A stretch of DNA of 64,000 nt from the NCBI GenBank assembly GCA_016706845.1, contig JADJIV010000022.1, forward strand, positions 1 to 64,000, given 5' to 3'. A program made the translations under genes and the position numbers. The stretch comes from PNOJ01 sp016706845 (lineage in GTDB: Bacteria > Krumholzibacteriota > Krumholzibacteriia > LZORAL124-64-63). Positions 26,643 to 35,962 of the stretch are shown piece by piece. Position 1 is the stretch's first letter, and each line of letters starts with the position of its first letter. The notes under the pieces are model-generated. The model was not told the DNA's origin, made no database searches, and saw nothing but the letters and a program-made list of their open reading frames with translations.

Positions 26643-27401
26643 TCAGAGGGCGCCGCGCACGATCGCCAGGAAATCGTCGGCCTTCAGGCTGGCGCCGCCG
26701 ATCAGGCCACCGTCGATGTCGGGCTGTCGCATCAGTTCGACCGCGTTGTCGGGCTTCATGCTGCCGCCGTAGAGGATCCGCATCCGGGCGGCCGCGTCGT
26801 TGCCCAGCAGCTCGGCCACGATGCCGCGCGAGAAGGCGTGGATCTCCTGGGCCTGCTGCGGGGTCGCCGTCTCGCCGGTGCCGATGGCCCAGACGGGCTC
26901 GTAGGCGAGCACCAGGTTCACGGGCGTGGGCGCCGCGAGGCGCGGCAGCACGCCCGCGAGCTGGGCGCGGACCACGTCGCGCTCGCGGCCGACGCGGCGC
27001 TCCTCGATGCGCTCGCCGTAGCAGAAGATGGCCGTGAGGCCGGCCGCGTGGGCGCGGTCGATCTTGTGCACGAACTCGTCGTCGGTCTCGTGCTGGCGGG
27101 TCCGCCGCTCGGAGTGGGCGACGATGACGTGGGTGGCGCCGGCCTCGGCCAGCATCGGGGCGGCGACCTCGCCGGTGTGGGCGCCCGCGTCCTGCTCGGC
27201 GCAGTTCTGGGCGCCGAGCAGCACGGCGCCGCCCTTCAGGACGGCGGCCACGGCGGGGATCGAGACGAAGGGCGGGCAGACCAGCACCTCGGGCGGCCCG
27301 TCCAGGCCGGGCACGCCGAGGGCCACCTGGCGCGCCAGCTTCGTCGCGGCGGCGGGTCCGAGGTTCATCTTCCAGTTGCCGGCGACGAGCTTGCGGCGCA
27401 T
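26643..27401 (-). CDS. tpiA: Triosephosphate isomerase
   Basis: 252 residues, full length. Active-site residues are present in NWKMN (Asn, Lys), VIVAHSERR (His) and LAYEPVWAIGTG (Glu), with the phosphate-loop ILYGGSMKPDN and GLIGGASL. It interconverts glyceraldehyde-3-phosphate and dihydroxyacetone phosphate in glycolysis. GGAGG precedes the ATG. It is separate from other glycolytic genes here and lies in a run with nucleoside salvage and peptidase genes. Confidence 0.96.
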   Translation of the reverse strand: MRRKLVAGNWKMNLGPAAATKLARQVALGVPGLDGPPEVLVCPPFVSIPAVAAVLKGGAVLLGAQNCAEQDAGAHTGEVAAPMLAEAGATHVIVAHSERRTRQHETDDEFVHKIDRAHAAGLTAIFCYGERIEERRVGRERDVVRAQLAGVLPRLAAPTPVNLVLAYEPVWAIGTGETATPQQAQEIHAFSRGIVAELLGNDAAARMRILYGGSMKPDNAVELMRQPDIDGGLIGGASLKADDFLAIVRGAL

Positions 27402-27470
27402 GCGGTCCTCCAGATCGGGTCGCCGCGGGCGACCCGGTTCGCGGTTCGGGCTTCGGGTTGTGGCCGCCGG

Positions 27471-28143
27471 TCAGCGGCGCCCGCGCAGCAGCAGCAGCCG
27501 GATCAGCTGGGTCACGGCCATCAGGGCCGGCGGCGACGTAGGTCAGCGCGGCGGCGTTGAGCACCGCGCTCACCTGCCCGCGCTCTTCCGTCGAGACGAT
27601 GCCGTGGGTCGTCAGCAGCTGCACGGCGCGGTGGCTGGCGTCGAATTCGACCGGCAGGGTCACCAGCGTGAACACCGCCGCCACGGCGTAGACCAGGATG
27701 CCCACGTCCATGAGCCCCGGCAAGTGGAACAGGAACCCGATGAAGAACAGGGGCATGGCCAGGGTGCTGCCGAAGCCGGCCACCGGCCAGATGGCCTGGC
27801 GGATCTGCAGCGGCGCGTAGCCGCGAGCGTGCTGCAGGGCGTGGCCCGCCTCGTGGCAGGCGACGACCAGCGCGGCGACGCTGCGGCCCTCGAAGTTGGA
27901 CGCGCTCAGGCGCAGCACGCGCTTGCGGGGGTCGTAGTGGTCGGTCAGCTCGCCGTCGATGCGCTCGATGCCCACCGACGAGAGGCCGCCGGCGTCCAGC
28001 AGGCGGCGGGCCGCCTCCTGGCCGGTCAGACCCCGCGCGGCGGGCACGCGCAGGTATTTGGCATAGGTGGACTTGACCCGGTACTGCGCCCAGAGCGCGA
28101 AGACGACCACCGGGATCAGCAGCATGAACGTGACGTCGAACAT
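27471..28143 (-). CDS. YugP-like integral membrane zinc metallopeptidase, frameshift near the end
   Basis: About 224 residues. First helix MLLIPVVVFALWAQY, then a linker (YAKYLRVPAARGLTGQEAAR), the zinc motif ACHEAGHALQHA, and further helices (FGSTLAMPLFFIGFLFHLPG, GILVYAVAAVFTLVTLPVEF). This matches the YugP (Zn_peptidase_2) family of poorly understood membrane proteases. One extra base near 27524-27531 breaks the frame; corrected, the end reads ALMAVTQLIRLLLLRGRR and stops at 27471. Substrates unknown. It sits between PNP and TpiA in the long leftward unit. Confidence 0.85.
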
Positions 28144-28174
28144 GGTCGCAGCCTCCTCGAAGAACGCGCCCGGG

Positions 28175-29050
28175 TCACCCCAGGCGCGGCAGGAAGTCCA
28201 ACAGCAGGCGGGCCATGCGGTCCCGCACCATCGCGCCCGCTTCTACGACATCCTGGTGCGACAGTTCCGGCTGCCCCACCTCCCGGGCGGGGTTGGTGAT
28301 GCAGGACAGCCCGACCACGCGCACGCCCAGGGCCGCCAGCAGGGACGTCTCCGGGGCCGTCGACATGCCCACGGCGTCGCAGCCGGCCCGGCGCAGCATG
28401 CCGATCTCCGCCTTGGTCTCGTAGGCGGGGCCCCACATGCTGCCGTAGACGCCGGCGTGCAGGGGCACGCCCGTGGCGGCGCCGGCCGCGAGCAGGGCGC
28501 GGCCCAGGTCCTCGTCGTAGACGGCGTGCGGGCGCGCGCCGCGGCCCGGCGCCGCGGCCGGGGGGGCGGGATCGGCCAGCAGGCCGCGCAGCGGGTCCTG
28601 CAGGTGCAGGTCGAGGTGGTCGCGGATCACCATGAGGTCGCCGGGCCGGTAGAAGCGGTTCAGGCCGCCGGCGGCGTTGGTCACCACGACGGTGTCCACG
28701 TCCAGGCAGGCCAGCACCGCCGTGGGCAGCAGCAGCGCGTCCCAGGGCAGGCCCTCGTAGGGGTGCAGGCGGCCCTGCATGACGACCACGTCCCGGCCGC
28801 CGGCCCGGCCGGCCACCAGGCGCCCGCGGTGCTCGGCCACGGTGGTCGTCGCCCAGCCGGGGATCGCGGCGTAGTCGATCGCGCGCGGATCGCTCACCGC
28901 GTCGACGAAGTTGCCCAGTCCGCTGCCCAGGATCAGCCCGGTGCCGCCGGTGAAGCCGCGTCCGCGCAGCCACGCGGCGGCCTCCTGCACGCGGTCGCGC
29001 CACAGATCGCTGAGCAGGGCGGCGCGCCCGGTCGGGCGGTCCCCGCTCAT
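28175..29050 (-). CDS. Purine nucleoside phosphorylase
   Basis: 291 residues, trimeric PNP/MTAP-type. Motifs: GLILGSGLGNFVDAV (phosphate loop), VVMQGRLHPYEG, VVTNAAGGLN, EIGMLRRAGCDAVGMSTAPE and a late SCITNPA. It splits purine nucleosides or deoxynucleosides with phosphate into base and (deoxy)ribose-1-phosphate. The ATG overlaps the stop of the adenosine deaminase gene (ATGA). With the kinase and deaminase upstream it forms a purine (deoxy)nucleoside salvage set. Confidence 0.94.
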   Translation of the reverse strand: MSGDRPTGRAALLSDLWRDRVQEAAAWLRGRGFTGGTGLILGSGLGNFVDAVSDPRAIDYAAIPGWATTTVAEHRGRLVAGRAGGRDVVVMQGRLHPYEGLPWDALLLPTAVLACLDVDTVVVTNAAGGLNRFYRPGDLMVIRDHLDLHLQDPLRGLLADPAPPAAAPGRGARPHAVYDEDLGRALLAAGAATGVPLHAGVYGSMWGPAYETKAEIGMLRRAGCDAVGMSTAPETSLLAALGVRVVGLSCITNPAREVGQPELSHQDVVEAGAMVRDRMARLLLDFLPRLG

Positions 29051-30144
29051 ACGACCTCCAGCTCGTCGAGGCCGAACTTGTCGCGCAGGGACAGGAAGGC
29101 GCCGGCGGCCTCGCGGATCAGGTCGGCCTTGACCGCCTGCGGCAAAAACGCGCTCTTGAAGCCGTTGAGCAGCAAGGTCTCGGTCTCCAGCAGGTTCAGG
29201 TCGAAGGCGTCCACGGCGCGGCGCAGCTCCGACAGCAGCGACGTGCGGGCGAACAGCGTGTTGTCCGTGTTGAGCGTCACGCGCAGGCCCAGTTCCAGGT
29301 ACCGGCGCAGCGGGTGCTCCCCGACCGACGGGACCACGCCCGTCAGCACGTTGCTGGTCAGGCACAGCTCCAGCGGGATCCGCAGATCGTTCACATAGGC
29401 TAACAGATCCTCGTCCTCGTGCAACCTGGTGCCGTGCCCGATGCGGTTGGCGCCGCAGTAGTGCAGGGCCTGGTGGATGGACTCGGGGCCGAACCCCTCC
29501 CCGGCGTGGATGGTCGCGGCGAGGTTGTGGTTCATGATGTGGTAGAACGCCTCGCGGTGGTCCTTGGCGGGGAAATCACGCTCCGTGCCGGCCAGGTCGA
29601 AGCCGACCACGCCCCGGCCCTTCCAGCGCACGGCCACTTCGGCCAGCTGCATCGACGCATCGGGGCTGATGGTGCGGATGCCCGTGACGATGATCCCGGC
29701 CTGCACGCCCGTGGTGGCGGTCGCCTCGTCCAGGCCGCGGCGCACGGCGGTCACGACCTCGTCCGGAGTGAGGCCCTCGTTCACGTGGCGCAGGGGGCAG
29801 AAGCGGACTTCCAGGTACCAGCAGCCGTCGGCGGCGGCGTCCTCGACCGTCTCGCGGGCGACGCGCGCCAGGTCGTCGGCCCGCTGCAGGACCTCGGTCG
29901 TGCGGTCGAAGAAGTTCACGAAGTGCTGCTGGCAGCTCTCGGGATCCACCGGGAAGTAGCGGGCGAGCAGGGCGCGGTCCCCGTCCGGCACCTCCCAGCC
30001 CCGGGCGCGGGCCAGCTCGCGGAAGGTGCCCGGCCGCAGGCTGCCGTCCAGGTGGCGCAGCAGGTCGGTCTTGGGCAACTCGCGCAGCACGTCGTCGGGG
30101 ATGTGGGGCCCCCGCAGCAGGTCGCTCCGCCGTCCGACGCTCAT
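29047..30144 (-). CDS. add: Adenosine deaminase family protein with an altered zinc-binding motif
   Basis: 365 residues. Family motifs include FDLAGTERDFP, TIHAGEGFGPESIHQALHY, RIGHGTRLHED and LTSNVLTGVV. The first zinc motif, normally H-x-H-L-D-G, reads LLRHLDG: residue 29 is Leu where the first His is expected, while His31 is kept. NTDNT replaces the commoner DD pair, a variant I believe also occurs in actinobacterial enzymes. The other catalytic His, Glu and Asp are present. It may be impaired, use another ligand, or act on a different nucleoside. The ATG overlaps the end of the kinase gene and the stop overlaps the start of PNP. Confidence 0.88.
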   Translation of the reverse strand: MSVGRRSDLLRGPHIPDDVLRELPKTDLLRHLDGSLRPGTFRELARARGWEVPDGDRALLARYFPVDPESCQQHFVNFFDRTTEVLQRADDLARVARETVEDAAADGCWYLEVRFCPLRHVNEGLTPDEVVTAVRRGLDEATATTGVQAGIIVTGIRTISPDASMQLAEVAVRWKGRGVVGFDLAGTERDFPAKDHREAFYHIMNHNLAATIHAGEGFGPESIHQALHYCGANRIGHGTRLHEDEDLLAYVNDLRIPLELCLTSNVLTGVVPSVGEHPLRRYLELGLRVTLNTDNTLFARTSLLSELRRAVDAFDLNLLETETLLLNGFKSAFLPQAVKADLIREAAGAFLSLRDKFGLDELEVV

Positions 30145-30830
30145 CGTGTCGCCTCCCGGTCGGCGCGGCCGCGCTTGGCCGCGTGCAGGGCGCGGATGTC
30201 GTCCAGCAGCGCGCGCTGGGCGTCGCGGTCGTCGCGCAGGTTGACCCGCTCGGTATCGATGACCCGCACCGGGCAGATCCCGCGGGCGCGGGGCACCCAG
30301 TCCTCGTAGGCCTCGTGCAGCTCGACGATGAAGTCGCGGGGGATCGTCTTCTCGCAGTCGCGGCCGCGGTCGCCGATGCGGGCCATGGCCACGTCCGGCC
30401 TGCAGCGCAGGTAGAGCACCAGGTCCGGCGGCCGCAGGAAGGAGATCATGTTCTGGAAGACCTCGCGGTAGTTCTCGTAGTCGCGGGTGTCCATGGCGCC
30501 GCGCCGGTGCAGCACCGGCGCGAAGATCTCGACGTCCTCGTAGATGGTGCGGTCCTGCACCGCGGAGGTGCCCCGCTCGATGATGTCCTTCTGGACCTCG
30601 AAGCGCTTGCTCAGGAAGTAGATCTGCAGGTGGAAGGCCCAGCGGGGCATGTCCCGGTAGTAGTCCTCGAGGTAGGGATTGTCGGCCACCGGCTCGTAGT
30701 AGGCGGGCCAGCCCAGCGCCTCGCCCATCATGGAGCAGACGGTCGACTTGCCCACGCCGATGTTGCCCGAGATGGAGAGGTAGAACGGCACGTCGTCGCG
30801 GCCGCCGGCGTTTTCTTGCTGTCCGGCCAT
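30141..30830 (-). CDS. Deoxynucleoside kinase (dAK/dGK-like)
   Basis: 229 residues. P-loop SISGNIGVGKSTV, YEPVADNPYLEDYY (substrate Glu region), the DRTIYEDVEIF motif in place of DRS, and a LID-like segment with Arg residues. It resembles the bacterial deoxyadenosine/deoxyguanosine kinase family that phosphorylates salvaged deoxynucleosides. The surface operon ends 42 bases upstream. Coupled by ATGA to adenosine deaminase downstream. Confidence 0.9.
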   Translation of the reverse strand: MAGQQENAGGRDDVPFYLSISGNIGVGKSTVCSMMGEALGWPAYYEPVADNPYLEDYYRDMPRWAFHLQIYFLSKRFEVQKDIIERGTSAVQDRTIYEDVEIFAPVLHRRGAMDTRDYENYREVFQNMISFLRPPDLVLYLRCRPDVAMARIGDRGRDCEKTIPRDFIVELHEAYEDWVPRARGICPVRVIDTERVNLRDDRDAQRALLDDIRALHAAKRGRADREATR

Positions 30831-30872
30831 GCGTCGTCCCCCCCGGGAGCCGCGTCACGGGCCGCGGCCGGC

Positions 30873-32034
30873 CTAGTTCGGCGGCGGCGGCGGCTCGTCG
30901 TTCAGCGACATGTAGTGGTCGTAGGAGATGAAGCGGCGCACCGTGCCGTCGGCGCCCGAGAGCGTGAACACGTAGGCGCCGTAGTTGACGCCGCCGCCGG
31001 CGATCCGCACGTCGACCACGCCGATGGCGACCGGGTCGGAGGTCGGGCTGACGTCCCGGAAGGTCATCTCGTAGACGCCGGTGTCCGAGAAGATCTGCAC
31101 GCGGTCGTTGCCGGTGTCCGCCACGAAGATCTTGCCTTGGCCGTCGCTCGCCAGGGCCGTGGGCGTGTCGAACTCCCCCGCCGCGTCGCTGGGGCCGCCC
31201 ACCCAGGTGTCGTCCTCGCAGTCCTGCGCGTCGCCGAGGGTGTAGGCGGACTGCGGCTGGGGTTCGCAGTCCTCCAGGTCGAAGACGACGGCCAGGCCGC
31301 GCCAGGGGTGCGGCCCCTCGGGAGTAGCTGCGTTATCCGTCAGGACCGGCGTCGGGTCGAAGCGGGTGACCCAGTTGCGCGCGGTGTCGGCGTCGCAGAT
31401 CAGCAGCATGCCCGACTCGTCGCTCAGCATGCCGGCGGGCACGTGGACGGCGCGCGTCGACGGGCCCTCGTCGCGGCAGAGGATGCCCATCGGGGCCATG
31501 TCGCCGCCCGCGTACCAGGCGAAGCGGTGGACCACGCCCGAATCGGGGTCGGCGAGGTAGAGGAACGTCTCGGCGGTCCGCAGCCAGCTCCGCCAGGCCG
31601 GTCCGGCTGGCGTAGAGGTGGGTGACCCGCTGCACGTCCGTCAGCGTCGCGGACCCGACCGGCGACAGGTCGGAGGTCTGGAACGCGCTGAGCCGGTTCG
31701 CGCCCGCCTCCCAGACGAAGACCAGGCGGGCGTCCTCGTCGGTGCAGACGGCGACCGGGTCGGCGAAACCGTCCACGCGCGAGAACTCCTCGTAGTCGAG
31801 GGTGCGCTTGACGAGACTGCCGTCGGCGCCCACGACGAAGAGGCGGCCGATGGCCGCGACCATCTGCCGCGCGCCGGGGTCGACGAACAGCGTATCGACC
31901 GTGTAGGCGTTGGTCGAGAACAGGCCCACGGCCCGCGGCGCGGTGATCTTGACGCCGCAGCCGATGGCCGCGGCCGCCAGCAGCGCCGCCAGCAGCAGGC
32001 AGGCCGCGCGGCCGTCCGGGCGCGGGCGGATCAT
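30873..32034 (-). CDS. Beta-propeller (NHL-like) lipoprotein, one apparent frameshift
   Basis: About 387 residues when joined across a shift near 31581-31593. Signal peptide with lipobox (AAAIGC). Repeated blades with Gly-Lys-Ile-Phe-Val-Ala-Asp and Asn-Asp-Arg-Val-Gln-Ile-Phe motifs (KIFVADTGNDRVQIFSDTG; FLYLADPDSGVVHRFAWYAG across the join) mark NHL-type repeats. The end is Pro/Asn-rich. GGAAGGAGG precedes the ATG, which overlaps the stop of the PorV-like gene. It is the last of five coupled surface genes and may be a surface-exposed partner of the receptor. Confidence 0.8.
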
Positions 32035-33068
32035 CGCCGCCTCCTTCCGTCGGGCAGCGGCGACAGGTCGATGGACAGGTAGTGGATCGTGCCGAAGGCG
32101 CCCATGTCGCTGATGGCGTAGTCGAGCCGGATCCGCCACTGGTCGCGCGCCAGGTTCACGCCGAAGCCGGCCGCGAGGCCGCCCTCGGCGCGGTTGGTCT
32201 CGTAGCCGCCGCGCAGCAGCAGGCGCTCGGCCAGGCCCAGCTCGGCGCCGCCGCGGAAGCTCTCGGAGGCGTCGGTGGGGTGGTGGAAGTCGGACGTCGT
32301 CAGCAGGGTCGTCCCGCTGCCCAGGCGCCAGGTGTAGGCCAGCCCGAAGCTGCCGGAGGTCGGCGCCTGGAAGCTCTGGAATTCCAGCGGCGTGGCGTAG
32401 CCGGGGCCCAGCGGCGGCGGCCTGCCGCCCGGCCGCAGGTCGGGGCCGAAATTGCGCACGGCGAAGCCGACGCGCATGTCCCCCAGGCCCGTGTAGTAGA
32501 GCGCGCCGAGGTCCATCAGCAGGCCGCGCACCTCGTAGTCGTCCAGGTTCTCCTGGTAGACCTTCGCGGTGCCGCCCAGCGAGAAGCGGTCGGTCATCGC
32601 CTTGGCGACGCTCGCCGCCAGCACGAACTGGTTGGCGTTGAAGGTGTCGCCGGTCCCCTCCTGGTGGAACTCGTCGGTGCGCGGGATCTCGCCCGAGCGC
32701 AGCATCGACCCCGACAGCGCGAAGCCGTAGTTCTGGCGGCGCCAGCTGCAGGAGGCGTACTCCAGGTCGATGTCGGCGGCGTAGGCCACGTGGGAGAAGA
32801 ACAGGTTGGTCAGGCCGGGCGTGCGCATGAGCCCCGCGGGGTTCCAGTAGGCGGCCGGGCCGTCGACGGCGCAGGCGACGTAGGCGCGGCCGAGGCCGAT
32901 CGCGCGCGCGCCGACCGGCAGGCGCAGGAACTGGGCGCCGGCGGTGCCCACGTTCTCGTCGCCGTAGAATTCGAGCACGTCCCCCGCATGCGCGGCGCCG
33001 GACAGGGCCAGCAGCAGCAGCGCCGCCGCCAGTGTCCGCGCTCCGGTCCTCTTCGCACGGGTCACCAT
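32031..33068 (-). CDS. PorV/PorQ-like outer-membrane beta-barrel protein
   Basis: 345 residues with a signal peptide (LAAALLLLALSGAAHA). The segment FLRLPVGARAIGLGRAYVAC followed by AAYWNPAGLM is the hallmark of PorV/PorQ proteins, FadL-related barrels that in Bacteroidota hand type IX cargo to the surface. Alternating strands run to the end. It overlaps the TonB receptor stop (ATGGTGA). An upstream gene in the same operon encodes a protein with a FlgD/T9SS-like end, consistent with a cargo and PorV pairing; that is inference. Confidence 0.85.
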   Translation of the reverse strand: MVTRAKRTGARTLAAALLLLALSGAAHAGDVLEFYGDENVGTAGAQFLRLPVGARAIGLGRAYVACAVDGPAAYWNPAGLMRTPGLTNLFFSHVAYAADIDLEYASCSWRRQNYGFALSGSMLRSGEIPRTDEFHQEGTGDTFNANQFVLAASVAKAMTDRFSLGGTAKVYQENLDDYEVRGLLMDLGALYYTGLGDMRVGFAVRNFGPDLRPGGRPPPLGPGYATPLEFQSFQAPTSGSFGLAYTWRLGSGTTLLTTSDFHHPTDASESFRGGAELGLAERLLLRGGYETNRAEGGLAAGFGVNLARDQWRIRLDYAISDMGAFGTIHYLSIDLSPLPDGRRRR

Positions 33069-35962
33069 GAGAAGCTCACCCCCAGCAGGAGCATGCGGGG
33101 ATCCTCGATGTAGCTGGGGTCGATCTGACTCTTGACGTACTCGCGCGAGTAGGTGTTCAGGACCGGCCCCTCCTCGCCGTACCAGTCGGCGTAGTTGTCG
33201 ACCCAGCCCGGGTTGAGGTCCCCGACCTGGTAGCCCGTGCCCGTCCAGGGGTTGATCCGCCGGTAGTTCTTGTGGTCCAGGACGTTGCGGCCCTCGAAGA
33301 AGAGGGTCAGCCGCTGCCGGCGCGACAGGTCCCAGGTCTTGTTGAAGCGCAGGTTGAGCGACTGCTTCGTCGGCCCCAGTCCCGAGTAGGGGTCGCCGTA
33401 GACGTACTCGCCGAACACGGGGTTCTCCGGGTCGGCGAAGGCGCGCGGCGTGTAGCGCTGGCCGGCCTCGGCCTGGAAGAGCAGGTTGAGGCTCCAGTCG
33501 GCGGGCACGGTCCATCCGAAGATGCGGGGGCGGTCCTTCCGCTCGACGGTGAAGTCGAGGTTGAAGGAGACCTTCCAGGGCTTGTCCCAGAGCAGGGGGT
33601 TGCGCTTCAGCCCGCCGATGCTGGCGGTGGGCGTGTAGGCCTCGTCGTAGACGGCCAGGAGGTAGGCCTCGTCGGCGTCGCTGTTGGTGCCGGTGCTGCG
33701 CGAGAGCTCGAGGCTCGCCGAGCCGCTGAGCCACCGCGTGGTGCGCTTGATGACGCTGAGCTCCACGCCCAGGCTGCGCGCCGAGTCCCCGTTGAAGTAG
33801 CGCACGGGCTCGATGGTGACCGTGCCGGTGTCGTTCGGGTCCGGGGTCTCGTCGGCGCCGATGTTCACCGGCTTCATCTGGACCGACTTGGCGTAGCCGT
33901 AGATGTCGCGGTTGAAGAAGGTCACGCCCAGGCTCCACAGCCCGGAGAACTCGTGCTGGACGCCGGTCTCGTACTCCACGGTGATCTTGGGGTCGAGGTT
34001 CGGGTTGCCCAGCAGCTGGATCTTGGTCGCCGTCTGCGACTGCAGCTGCGGGTAGACGTACGCGTAACGCGGCCACTGCGAGAAGTGGCCGTAGTTGAAG
34101 AAGAACTTGTCCTTCTCCGTCACCGGGAAGCTGACCCCCAGGCGCGGCGAGACGCGCATCTTCCAGCTGCGCAGGAAGAACTCGACGGTGTTGTCGTAGA
34201 ACTCGTCGGCCATGTCGTCGAAGATGAACAGGTAGTCCTCGGAGTGGTCCATGACGTACTCGACTTCGCGGCCCGGCGCCCAGGCGTCGAGGCGGATGCC
34301 GGCGTTCACGATCATGCCCTTGTAGTTGACCGTATCCTGGAAGTAGGCGGCGCCCACGATGGGGTGCACCTTGAAGATGTCCTCCTTGATGCCCAGCTTG
34401 CCGGGCGGCGGCGAGCCCAGCGAGGACTGCAGGTCCACCAGTTGCATCTCGGTGAAGTTCAGCTCCAGGCCCGTCTTGAACTGGTTGGTCTCGTTGGCCA
34501 CCCAGGCGTAGGTCGTCTTCAGGTTCCACGACTCGGAGTAGTGGTCGTGCCAGCGGTCGGCCGAGCCGAAGGCGAGACCCGCGGGCGACGGCGGGGAGTT
34601 GATGAGCGGGTAGGTCGTGAAGTCGTCGTTGCCGTTGATGTTGGCGTGCTGGCGCGAGAAGTTGCGGCCGAGGTTGACCTCGAAGTAGTCCTTCTCCCCC
34701 ATCACCCAGCGGTAGTAGAGCTGGCTCAGGATGCTCTCGTTGGTGAAGACGAGGTAGCGGTCCAGGTTGTCCTGGAAGGGCCGCGGGTAGCCCTCGCCCG
34801 CCAGCTCGAAGCCCTGGCTGATCTCGAACTGCCGGTTCACCGTGAAGTTGAGCTTGTGCCGGGGATTGATGGCCCAGGTCCACTTCGCCATGCCGTTCCA
34901 CTCGTTCTGCTGGCGCGGGGCGACCCAGTTGAAGTCGTACAGGGGCGAGGTGAGCCGCCGCGTGCGGGAGTAGATCGGCAGGGGGCCGTCGCGCACGTCC
35001 ATCGAGCCGGACAGCAGCAGGTAGGTCTTGCCGGGCACGTCCAGCCCCAGCGCGCCGAGGGCGCCGCTCAGGGGGTCCGGGCCCGAGAGGGAGGCCTTGA
35101 CCACGTCGATGTTCTGGGAGCGGTCCAGCTCGTAGGGCTGCCGCCAGTCCGGCGCGGCGGAGGCGTCGACGCCGCCCCAGTGGTCGCGCTTCCAGCTGGC
35201 CTTGCCGCTCCAGCGCTCGCTGCCCTCCTTGGTGGACACGTTCACCACGCCCGAGACGGCCTGCCCGTACTCCGCGTTGAAGCCGCCGGTGAGCACCTCG
35301 ATCTCGTTGATGATCGAGGGGTCGATGGCGTAGCCGTAGCCGCCGCCGGCCAGGGGGTCGTTGACGCTGACGCCGTCGATGATGAACTGCGTGTCGTCGG
35401 CGCGGCCGCCGCGGATGTGGATCTCGTTGTCCTGCAGCGTCACGCCGGGCTTCTGCGCGATCATCTCGACCAGGTTGTCCAGCGGCAGGGCGTCCATCTG
35501 CTCCGACGTCAGCATGTGCGAGGAGCCGGTGCGCTCGATCTCGATGAGCCGGCGCTCCGCCGTGACCTCGATGGCGTCGGTGTAGATCGCCTCCACCGCC
35601 AGGCGGAACTCGATCTCGGCCACCTCGCCCGGGGCCACCGTCACGGTCTCGGAGCCCAGGGCGTAGGAGATGTAGGACGCGCGCACGGTGTAGGTGCCCG
35701 GGCGCAGCCCGGTCAGGTAGAACTGGCCGTCCTGCAGCGCGATCGTGCCGATGCTCGAGCTGGCGATGTAGACGTTCGTGTAGGCCAGCGGCTGCCCGTC
35801 CTCCGCGTCGCGGACGAAGCCCTTGATCATGGCCGGCCGCTGCGTATCGGAGCCGGGGCGCAGGCCCTGCGCCGCGGCCGGGACCACGACGGCGAGCAGC
35901 GCGCACGCCAGCGCGAACGACAGGAGCGGCGCCGCGCGCCGCGGCTGCAGCAGGGCGCTCAC
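33062..35962 (-). CDS. TonB-dependent receptor with N-terminal carboxypeptidase-regulatory-like domain
   Basis: 966 residues from a GTG start. Signal peptide (FALACALLAVVVPAAAQG), then a carboxypeptidase-regulatory-like fold (KGFVRDAEDGQPLAYTNVYI, GQFYLTGLRPGTYTVRASYI). The plug follows (LVEMIAQKPGV, IHIRGGRADDTQFIIDGVSV, EVLTGGFNAEYGQAVSGVVN), then a long barrel that ends in FSW, an aromatic last residue typical for BAM-inserted barrels. Substrate unknown; no SusD gene is adjacent. Coupled to its neighbours by GTGA upstream and ATGGTGA downstream. Confidence 0.93.
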   Translation of the reverse strand: MSALLQPRRAAPLLSFALACALLAVVVPAAAQGLRPGSDTQRPAMIKGFVRDAEDGQPLAYTNVYIASSSIGTIALQDGQFYLTGLRPGTYTVRASYISYALGSETVTVAPGEVAEIEFRLAVEAIYTDAIEVTAERRLIEIERTGSSHMLTSEQMDALPLDNLVEMIAQKPGVTLQDNEIHIRGGRADDTQFIIDGVSVNDPLAGGGYGYAIDPSIINEIEVLTGGFNAEYGQAVSGVVNVSTKEGSERWSGKASWKRDHWGGVDASAAPDWRQPYELDRSQNIDVVKASLSGPDPLSGALGALGLDVPGKTYLLLSGSMDVRDGPLPIYSRTRRLTSPLYDFNWVAPRQQNEWNGMAKWTWAINPRHKLNFTVNRQFEISQGFELAGEGYPRPFQDNLDRYLVFTNESILSQLYYRWVMGEKDYFEVNLGRNFSRQHANINGNDDFTTYPLINSPPSPAGLAFGSADRWHDHYSESWNLKTTYAWVANETNQFKTGLELNFTEMQLVDLQSSLGSPPPGKLGIKEDIFKVHPIVGAAYFQDTVNYKGMIVNAGIRLDAWAPGREVEYVMDHSEDYLFIFDDMADEFYDNTVEFFLRSWKMRVSPRLGVSFPVTEKDKFFFNYGHFSQWPRYAYVYPQLQSQTATKIQLLGNPNLDPKITVEYETGVQHEFSGLWSLGVTFFNRDIYGYAKSVQMKPVNIGADETPDPNDTGTVTIEPVRYFNGDSARSLGVELSVIKRTTRWLSGSASLELSRSTGTNSDADEAYLLAVYDEAYTPTASIGGLKRNPLLWDKPWKVSFNLDFTVERKDRPRIFGWTVPADWSLNLLFQAEAGQRYTPRAFADPENPVFGEYVYGDPYSGLGPTKQSLNLRFNKTWDLSRRQRLTLFFEGRNVLDHKNYRRINPWTGTGYQVGDLNPGWVDNYADWYGEEGPVLNTYSREYVKSQIDPSYIEDPRMLLLGVSFSW

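Noticed and set aside
24010..28143. A 1377-residue fusion of the YugP-like peptidase and the M16 peptidase
   Set aside because: The frame runs on only because of a one-base error near 27528. Its middle part is tpiA read in the wrong frame, with no protein-like sequence.
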